From Oscheius dolichura (Eukaryota; Nematoda; Chromadorea; Rhabditida; Rhabditidae): a stretch of 64,000 nucleotides of DNA. Of this stretch, positions 57,423 through 64,000 are shown in pieces. Made by a program: the position numbers and the translations under genes. Position 1 is the stretch's first letter. Each line of letters opens with the position of its first letter. The stretch is taken from positions 6,820,001-6,884,000 of the forward strand of contig OW051492.1 of NCBI GenBank assembly GCA_932521035.1, in the 5' to 3' direction. Under the pieces are notes generated by a model. The model made no database searches and was not told where the DNA came from. It saw only the letters and a list, made by a program, of their open reading frames with translations.

Positions 57423-58568
57423 CTACAAATTTTTTATTCGACGACTTAATTTTTGAAGCACGATGCCTGCGACTACAGACACATTCAGTGAATTAACATG
57501 ACCAGTATTAGGAGCTCCTCCAATAGTTATAAACGAATTACAGCTTGACATAAGTGAAGTTGAAATGCCGGCACCCTCATCACCTATAACTTAAGTTGTA
57601 AACCAGCCAATACTAAAACAATACCTAGTACTAAAACAACAGACTTATCTTTTAAGGGCGGTAGATCTTCAATGTCTAAACAATCTGTGTCATAGCGAGA
57701 GCTTGTTGAAGGATCAGAAGTCCCGATAATATAACTGCCAGGAAAACACTGAACAGGTGAAAGTTCTTCAAAAAACATACATTGAATAAATCGTCTTGAC
57801 TTTCTAAACGGACTACAGGTAGACGCTCAACCGCACCACAGCTGGCTTTACTGATACTTGGAGTAACGGTCTGAAATCTAAAAGAAGATACAGCATGACC
57901 TGTTCTCTTATCCTCTAGTCTGGCTATAAATGAGCTGTTGAACTCCGAAAAATAGGCAACTCCGAGCAATGGCTCCTATATTTCCAGTATCTAACACACC
58001 TAAAGGAAAGTTTTAAGCTTTAAAAAATGATAAAGAACCGTCAAAGTAAACACTGAATTTGCATAACGAGGGCTGTGCGAGAGGAAGTGCCGAGGTGTCC
58101 AAGCAGATACCCTAAAACAAAGCCTGAAACTTTTTTTAAATGATGAAAAACGTTATGGAGTTGATGGTCTGTCAAATAATCCAGCTGGGTACTTGTTATT
58201 CGATTAACTGGCAGCTTGATTTCATTGGCTATCTCAATTATTCTAGAGATACGAGAATCTTTCACCGCATTTTTTCTTAAACCGTAAAACAAGATTATAC
58301 AAAGAAGCGCGAATTACCTAACTGAATCCTTTATGTACAGTTTGGAAGCTGTTCTTTTTCCCATTTCCAAACTCTCCAAGACAGGATAAATACCAAAGAG
58401 TGCTTCACCTTTGATACGCGGCACAGGTATTTTTGCATTTCTTAACAAAGGTGATAGAAAACGTGAAACATACTGTAGCAACCGCTCAACCGAGCTACCC
58501 GAATTTTTTGCTTTTCTAAATATCAAATTGGGCTTGTTTTCGCGAAGACATAGTAATGCAGCTCGCAT
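57423..58568 (-). CDS. MRM1: SpoU-family rRNA 2'-O-methyltransferase, probably mitochondrial MRM1
   Basis: SAM-dependent RNA ribose methylase of the SPOUT superfamily. It starts MRAALLCLRENKPNLIFRKA. The substrate-binding N-domain has EALFGIYPVLESLEMGKRTA and RISRIIEIANEIKLPVNRI. The SpoU core shows VLDTGNIGAIARSCLFFG (motif 1), then VLVLG with GDEGAGISTSLMSSCNSF (motif 2), and INTGHV-type sequence ending SLNVSVVAGIVL (motif 3, the knot). The tail is basic (QKLSRRIKNL). The mitochondrial role is inferred from the family and from the basic N-terminus. It lies 142 bp downstream of ZNRD2 on the same strand. Confidence 0.75.
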
Positions 58569-58709
58569 AGTGATGATAAACTGAAACCATTTTTCAGTAA
58601 ATTCTGTAATGGAAATATGTAAACAGTTTTACTAACAGATGAACAATGCCAAATTTAAAAAAAAATTTGTTTCTAATCAAATTGAAAAATATGAAAGAAC
58701 ATATAGAAA

Positions 58710-59560
58710 TCATGAAAGGTTTAAAATTTTGATAGCATCTGAAATAAGATCGAGTAGTATCCGTGACTCCGCTATATCTTCCGTGTTATTTAGCCGTTCG
58801 GCTGCCCATGCTAACTTTTTATCGACAGCTTTGATGGCCGATGTATGACCAGGCAGACGGGAAGAAACCTTTTCTGCCTAAAAATTATATTAAATCAGTC
58901 TACAAAACTGGCCTTGTGTTGATACGATTGCGTCATATTTTGCTTGAAAGCAATGTTTTTAATCCTAAGGTTAGGTAGCTCATTCTTTTCTGTGGCTGCG
59001 GGAATAGCAACATTTTCTTTACTGTTGTTCAAAGGGATTTCAGCTACCTAATAAACGAATGTAGTAGCAAATAATAATCATGAAAATTTACGTTCGGGGA
59101 AAACGAAGAAATAATTTCATGTTCTCCTAAGTGCATTATTTGCTTGGCCAAATTAGGATTTCCTTCGCTTGTCTTTTCAGCATACAATTCACAAGTTACA
59201 CAGTTTCGTTGTCCATTTCTATTTTCCATCAGTATGCCCTTAAAAGGCACAATAAAATACACGTTAAAACGAACGTTGCAAATCTGGCAGTAACTATCGA
59301 GCATTGTGACTCCTCGCAAAAGAAGCTCTCCCATTCTTTTTGAAACTGCGTCACGAAAAGCTTCTCTTTCTCTATTAGCAATTTGAACGTGCTCCTATGG
59401 TGTTATCTATAATAGTACAATATAAAAAACTAACGTCGTCATAGTTTGTCAGTCCATTAACAGGCGGCATTGCCTCCGTTCCTTCACTTCGACGCAGTGA
59501 CTGCAGTTGAGAGTGTTCACTTCTAGTTTTCAAATCGATCTTGTATCGGCGATGTCCCAT
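58710..59560 (-). CDS. ZNRD2: zinc ribbon domain protein ZNRD2 (SSSCA1/p27)
   Basis: Protein of the SSSCA1 (UPF0148) family. It starts MGHRRYKIDLKTRSEHSQLQ. The conserved core is VSKRMGELLLRGVTMLDSYC, then C-QIC and NCVTCELYAEK, forming the zinc ribbon, with an apparent intron between the Cys pairs. The C-terminal helix block KLAWAAERLNNTEDIAESRI, LLDLISDAIKIL matches the family end. Its cellular role is poorly known (mitotic spindle and TNKS association were reported for the human protein). It starts the second co-oriented pair (ZNRD2-MRM1). Confidence 0.8.
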
Positions 59561-60205
59561 GCAATGTTAGGACTATATTTTGTGAAGCAGCAGAACCACT
59601 AAACTACCATATTAGTATGTAAGCAACAAATATATGATATATATATGCATACAAGAAGCACAACAATAAAAAGCTACATAATGAAGATAACGTCACACAA
59701 CTATCTAATGTCACTTGCAAATTGTATAATATGCGTAAACAACGTTTTTATTTTTGCAAAAAATGTAGTGTTACACTTAGTGAATACACTTATATATATA
59801 CAGCGACAATCATATATATATATATTTCTGAAAACCGACATGGAGAAGAAGATCGCAGCTATAGTCCATTTCCAGCGGATATTCCACGGGTTCAAATTTG
59901 GCGGCGCGTCTCACTAAAATTTGTTCTCGGCCAGTTAGACCTTGAATGTCGTCTTTTTTCTTGACACAGTATACCTCCCAGCCAAATTTCAGACCGATCC
60001 GATGTGTGTAAAAATCAAAAGGACCTCAAATGTGCGTAACGCGGGCCGGCCCGCCCACAATACTTTCGCAACACTCCGGCCGGGCTGGGCCGCACGGCCA
60101 AAATGTGTCATGTATGATATCACATCATGATGACAATCTACTGGTCTTTTTATAAAAAAAAATAACGATTGACCCGGATTTTTGAACAAGGAAAGACGAA
60201 CAATA
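59561..60205. other. intergenic region with TA runs and GC-rich palindromes
   Basis: About 645 bp. TA-rich runs occur near 59633-59645 and 59783-59825. A GC-rich stretch at about 60038-60105 has the palindrome GCGGGCCGGCCCGC and further GGCC/GGGC clusters. A TATAGTCCATTTC at about 59863 matches the start of the MITE inverted repeats for 13 bases, but no partner end was found. No coding content was recognised. Confidence 0.45.
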
Positions 60206-61687
60206 TCAATTGGCTCGCGACCAGAATTCTTGTTCCTCCGATAGCTGAATGACATTGTCAAAGCCCTCTCGGTGAACGTGGCCTTCGTGATCGAATGAAA
60301 ATCTGAAGGTATCCTTGTTATATATAAAGCTTTTTGGTTGCACTACGAGAAGATGGATTTCATTGTGGAGTGGAAAAATGTACAGATTCCAATACTATAA
60401 CTCACTTATGATAGCTGCCGTCGGAACAAAGGGCAATAACTGATTGCTGCGAATGGGCCCCTGAAAGGGAACGTGGTTCGAGGCCGTGTGGAGCTCACCT
60501 TTTATAAATCCACAAGCCAAAACACGTGGTTCAACAGAAATCTGGGCACAATTGCGCCGCTCCTTGGCTAAGCCAACCTACAAAATCTCTTCCTTTTCTA
60601 TAATGGATAATGGTTTTACCCTCTGGAGGAGACTTCTTCTACTGGCACATTCGTCGCTTTCTCGAATGGCAAAAATGTGGATTGTTCCCTAAACCCTATT
60701 TCTTTGCATTTTCCCATTTCCTACTTTATCTGATGAAACCGCCAAGTAGCTGGAGCAAGGACTAAATTGAAGACAGTGAAGTGTTGATGGATCGGCTCCT
60801 CTTCGGCACTCTATCAGAATATCGCGTGTTCTTGTGTTGAATACTCTAAAACCATGTTGAATCCAAATGCCTTGCTTACCGTATTACGGTTCCCTGAGAG
60901 GAACCCGTTGCTACTAGTGTACCGTCAATGTTTATGGTCAGCTGGACGATTTCATTTACATGGGCGTCTATTGTGTTTGGGGCGAGGGAAGAGCTTTCTG
61001 TTAGAGTTTTGAGGTTCATCAGTTGAATGCTACCGAGCTGTGTGAAATGTGTGCAATTCTCATCGGAAAACCTACTTTGAATCCGGGGTAAACGAGCATT
61101 TGGCAGTCTTTGTTTCCGCTCATTGCTACCAAGCCAGTTGGATTTGGTCTAGAAATTTTCCTTTTTTTATGGAGATGATCCAATCTATTTACCTCATATC
61201 TTCGGTTCGAATAAGTTTACACGGGTTAGGGAAGCTGAAAATATTGAGTTTCTTTTCTTGAGCAATAATTAGCCGAGAATGCTCAACAAGGATATTGACA
61301 ATTGGACCTCCTTTTACAGTTATCTGAAAGTACATATTGGAGACGGCTATTTGGAAGGCACCTCTAAAATAAGCTCCTGCCTTTTATCATCCCAGACAAA
61401 AACGACATTTGAGGGGAATTTTGAGTTACTGCCAGCTCCTACAAAGACTATGAGGTTTGAACGGTGAAGAATTGTGCAGAGCTGGAAAGATTCATCAAAA
61501 TTTTTACGTATATTTCTCTCACCTTGACACTGCCTATGAGATCTCTATTCAATGAGCGTATCAGCACGGGTGGGTGACTATTGAACACACGGACACCCTG
61601 GTCACAGCCGTATGTAAAACAATCCTGCTGCGTATTAAAAGACATAGACATAATTTTTGTGGCAGAGTTCATATCTGAAGCTGACAT
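60206..61687 (-). CDS. WDR45: WD-repeat PI3P-effector WIPI4/EPG-6
   Basis: Autophagy beta-propeller of the PROPPIN family that links ATG2 to PI3P membranes. It starts MSASDMNSATKIMSMSFNTQ, then DCFTYGCDQGVRVFNSHPP. Blades include NVVFVWDDKRQ, LIIAQEKKLNIFSFPNPC and VATGSSQGTVIRVFNTRT. The PI-binding loop is ECRRGADPSTLHCLQFS; the family form is (L/F)RRG, and the first position is Cys here. SDKGTIHIFAI and CSDGSYHKFSFDHEG then follow, ending QLSEEQEFWSRAN. The RRG arginine pair needed for PI3P is intact. It shares a 111-bp promoter gap with WDR4. Confidence 0.9.
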
Positions 61688-61798
61688 ATCTTTGGTAAGC
61701 TGAAAGAAAGCGAGTCGCCAACAACCTAATCGATACTTTGCTATCGCTTACACACGGACAATATAGTATTCATATTTTTTTCATATAGAGGAAAGAGC
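61688..61798. promoter_or_regulatory. bidirectional promoter, WDR45 and WDR4
   Basis: Only 111 bp lie between the two divergent start codons. Acceptor-like AGs are on both sides: ctttctttcag before WDR45 (minus) and tttttcatatag before WDR4 (plus). Confidence 0.6.
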
Positions 61799-63647
61799 AT
61801 GAAAATCAAAAGCTTTCCTATTCAAAAGAGACGATATTACACTTTTTCACATGACTTGCATCTTTCCGCGGGTCGCATGCTTCTGGCTGAAAACGGTGCG
61901 GCAGAAGGGGTTTTATATATATATGACTTTTCAAATATATATATACTTGCAGCCCTTTTCTTATATTTTATATGCTGTTATTTCCAGGCAGAAAAGACAT
62001 CGGAGGCTATAAATATGGCTCGCATTGTGGGCACTGACGATTTCATATTTTCTGCCGCTGCCGATTCACTCTATAGGTTTTCTCTACCGAGTTTTCAGCA
62101 TGAGGTTTTCAAGATCTTGCTTTAGTACCCTCGTTTAGCACATAAATACTGAAGAAATTTCTAACAAAATACCGAAAGTAAAGAAACCTCCAAAAGAGAG
62201 TGAATTGGAGAATGAGCAAGAAGATTCCACAAATAATATTGAATATCAGGTATCATTTTATATATCTAATTTTTTTCAGGTAAACTAAAATAAGCGGAAG
62301 TCTAACAGACTTTTTAACCAATAGAATTTCAGATTGTGTGTATGTCTGTATCCCGCTGTAAGAAGTTGCTCGCTGTGGGCACATCGCACAAGACGGTGCT
62401 GGTTTTCACAATAGTAGATCTTCAGTGCTTCCGGTCATTTTGCATTCCAAAAGCTCCTACGACCATAGTATTCGATGGGGTAGAAGCGTATTTTTTTCTT
62501 CACATATTTATATTCCAGGATAGTGAATTTATGATTATTGGTGATAGGGCCGGACACGTTCGCCGATATACAGTCACGAACAACTCTGACAATGGAGGTC
62601 GCAAAGATATTACGGGTAAAACAATTTTCGCCTTTTTTCACTTCGTTTATGCATTCAATACAAACGCAAATTAAAATTTAAAAAGAAAATTATATTCAGT
62701 AATTCATAGGGGAACTGTGTTATTATGAAGGAGAGCCTCTCATGGGCGCCATTTCTATGGTATTGGATATTGCGATTTCTCCAAATAACAAACTTCTTGC
62801 GATAGCTGATCGAGACGAAAAGATACGAATACATAGATATCCCAAGGTAATACTGTCAAGCAATAGAAAGAATAGTCATAGGCTTATGTCATTGAAGCGT
62901 TTGCATTGGGACATTCTAACTATGTGTCGTCTGTATACTTCCATGGTGCTAAATTGTTTTCTGCAGGTATTTGGTTTAAAAAAATTATGTGTTTAAAACT
63001 GTCAGTATGGTTATTTTAGGTGGCGATTCAACCGTAAAGGAATGGAGTACAAACACGGGAGAAGAAATATCATCTGTTAATTTTGGAAATCGTCCAATCA
63101 AAAAGCTCATTATATCGGAAAGGGTTAGATGTGTGAAGAGCTGCTTTGTATCTATTGCTTAGGACGGTATAATTCGAGCAGTTGCTTGCTTTGAAGGTAG
63201 TGAAACGCTGGTTGTGAAAAATTTGAACGTTGATGGAGAGCAAACAAAATGTATTAGCTGCTCCTCGGTAATCTTGGATATATGTCAATGTGAAGACAAA
63301 ATTTACGGCGTGTGCAGGTGTGTAGAGAGTCTTATCAAAACATTCTGATGTGCAGGGATGGTTTGGTAAACTTCAACTTGGACGACAGTTCCAGTCAAAA
63401 CTGTAAAGCGCCAAATGATTTCTGTAGTCAACTGATGACAGTAAAAGAACCTATTTCTAGCTATTTCAAAAATGTTACACATCAAAATATGGAAGATTAT
63501 CAGCAAAGAAAGGTGATTTGAAACATTATTCTCAGCATTAATTATATGATTAAGCGTGAAAAAATGTCTAGAGAAAAGGAGAAGAAGCGGAAAAGAAAGA
63601 ATTCCAATAAAGACGATAGAGATGCCAAAAAACTATCAGATTCTTAA
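61799..63647 (+). CDS. WDR4: tRNA m7G46 methyltransferase non-catalytic subunit WDR4 (Trm82)
   Basis: WD-repeat partner of METTL1 for tRNA m7G46 formation. It starts [20 protein letters not shown]. The propeller shows [103 protein letters not shown] and [19 protein letters not shown]. The DRDEKIR and SGGD-type loop are hallmarks of Trm82/WDR4. The C-terminus is Lys-rich ([20 protein letters not shown]). Several short introns, some read through in the open frames. Confidence 0.92.
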
Positions 63648-63748
63648 TTTCAGTGTTGATAAACGAATAAATTGCTTATTTTCAATATGAAATTTTTATC
63701 AAGAAACTTGCAAAATAGTTACAGGAGATCGTGAACATAGAAGTGCAG

Positions 63749-64000
63749 TTAATCATCGCTGTCCGATCCTGAGTTTTCCGAACTTTCCACCTTCTTGATG
63801 TCCTGTTTACTTTTTTTCTTGTGATCCTCGTCGGAAGAGTCGGTATCGCTAATATACTCTTTGGACTTGGCTTTAGAAGGTGAACTACAATAACTGTAAA
63901 AGCGAACAAGTAACTAACGGTCCAGAAGTTTTCTTGGGAGAAGATTTCGCGACAGTTGTGCTTCCACCGCTCGTCTTATACTCTTTCATTTCTTTTTCGT
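63749..64000 (-). CDS. SSRP1: FACT complex subunit SSRP1, C-terminus (partial)
   Basis: Histone chaperone for transcription and replication. Only the last two exons are in the window. They read KEMKEYKTSGGSTTVAKSSP (end of the HMG-box helix and start of the tail), then the basic/acidic Ser-rich tail SKEYISDTDSSDEDHKKKSK ending SSENSGSDSDD. The order EK-x-MKEY-x followed by KSKE(Y/F)-x-S-DSS matches the SSRP1 tail. The rest of the gene lies beyond the right edge. Confidence 0.7.

Noticed and set aside
1..64000. CRISPR arrays, operon-type ribosome binding sites, rRNA genes
   Set aside because: None seen; the window is eukaryotic throughout.

Overview
The window reads as compact nuclear DNA of a small-genome metazoan. 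The genes have many exons, most introns are only about 35-50 nt, and gaps between genes are often 100-700 bp. Several encoded proteins are animal-type: Torsin, a PAK kinase with a CRIB domain, heparan/chondroitin-linker galactosyltransferase B4GALT7, TMEM201, RCC1 and WDR45. Many start codons lie 0-25 nt after a pyrimidine-rich stretch ending in AG, as expected if spliced-leader trans-splicing (or very short 5'-UTR introns) is common. Together with the intron size this suggests a nematode, possibly of the Trichuris/Trichinella side of the phylum. That placement is an inference.

Layout. 1-9.3 kb: a possible tiny tail-anchored protein, a head-to-tail pair of V-ATPase proteolipid c genes (-), B4GALT7 (+), a GC-rich block with a seven-TM receptor and a small secreted Cys-rich protein (both -), then EMC2 (+). 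9.7-24 kb (all -): a PAK kinase whose long introns carry a MITE and perhaps a nested gene, the spliceosomal helicase SNRNP200/Brr2, and the phosphatidylinositol synthase CDIPT. 24-31 kb: a doubtful GC-rich area with an orphan receptor-tail exon, a probable AT-hook nuclear protein (-), a SINE-like repeat, DNAJC21 (-) and CDC26 (+). 31-36.4 kb (+): NUP88, with a tRNA-derived SINE in an intron, and CSTF1, with a 736-bp inverted-repeat element in an intron. 36.4-45 kb: a secreted Pro-rich protein (-) head to head with PIGG (+), then RCC1 (+) convergent with PYROXD1 (-). 45-52 kb (+): TMEM201, a second MITE copy, Torsin, RPF1 and a small protein. 52-60 kb (-): MTCH2, TRIP4, COA4, PET100, POLR2D, MRM1 and ZNRD2, closely spaced and co-oriented, so possibly one or two operons. 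60-64 kb: WDR45 (-) and WDR4 (+) share a 111-bp promoter gap, and the 3' end of SSRP1 (-) runs off the right edge.

No single pathway dominates. The genes are mostly housekeeping: RNA polymerase II, 3'-end formation, splicing, ribosome biogenesis, nuclear envelope and pore, ER membrane and GPI/PI lipid synthesis, and mitochondrial import and complex IV assembly. The most unusual features are the sharp GC-rich patches that begin or end inside genes, the minimal introns (two with GC donors), the mobile-element copies, and the orphan receptor-tail exon at 25.15-25.34 kb. Exon coordinates were worked out by hand from splice signals and reading frame; gene spans are firmer than individual junctions.
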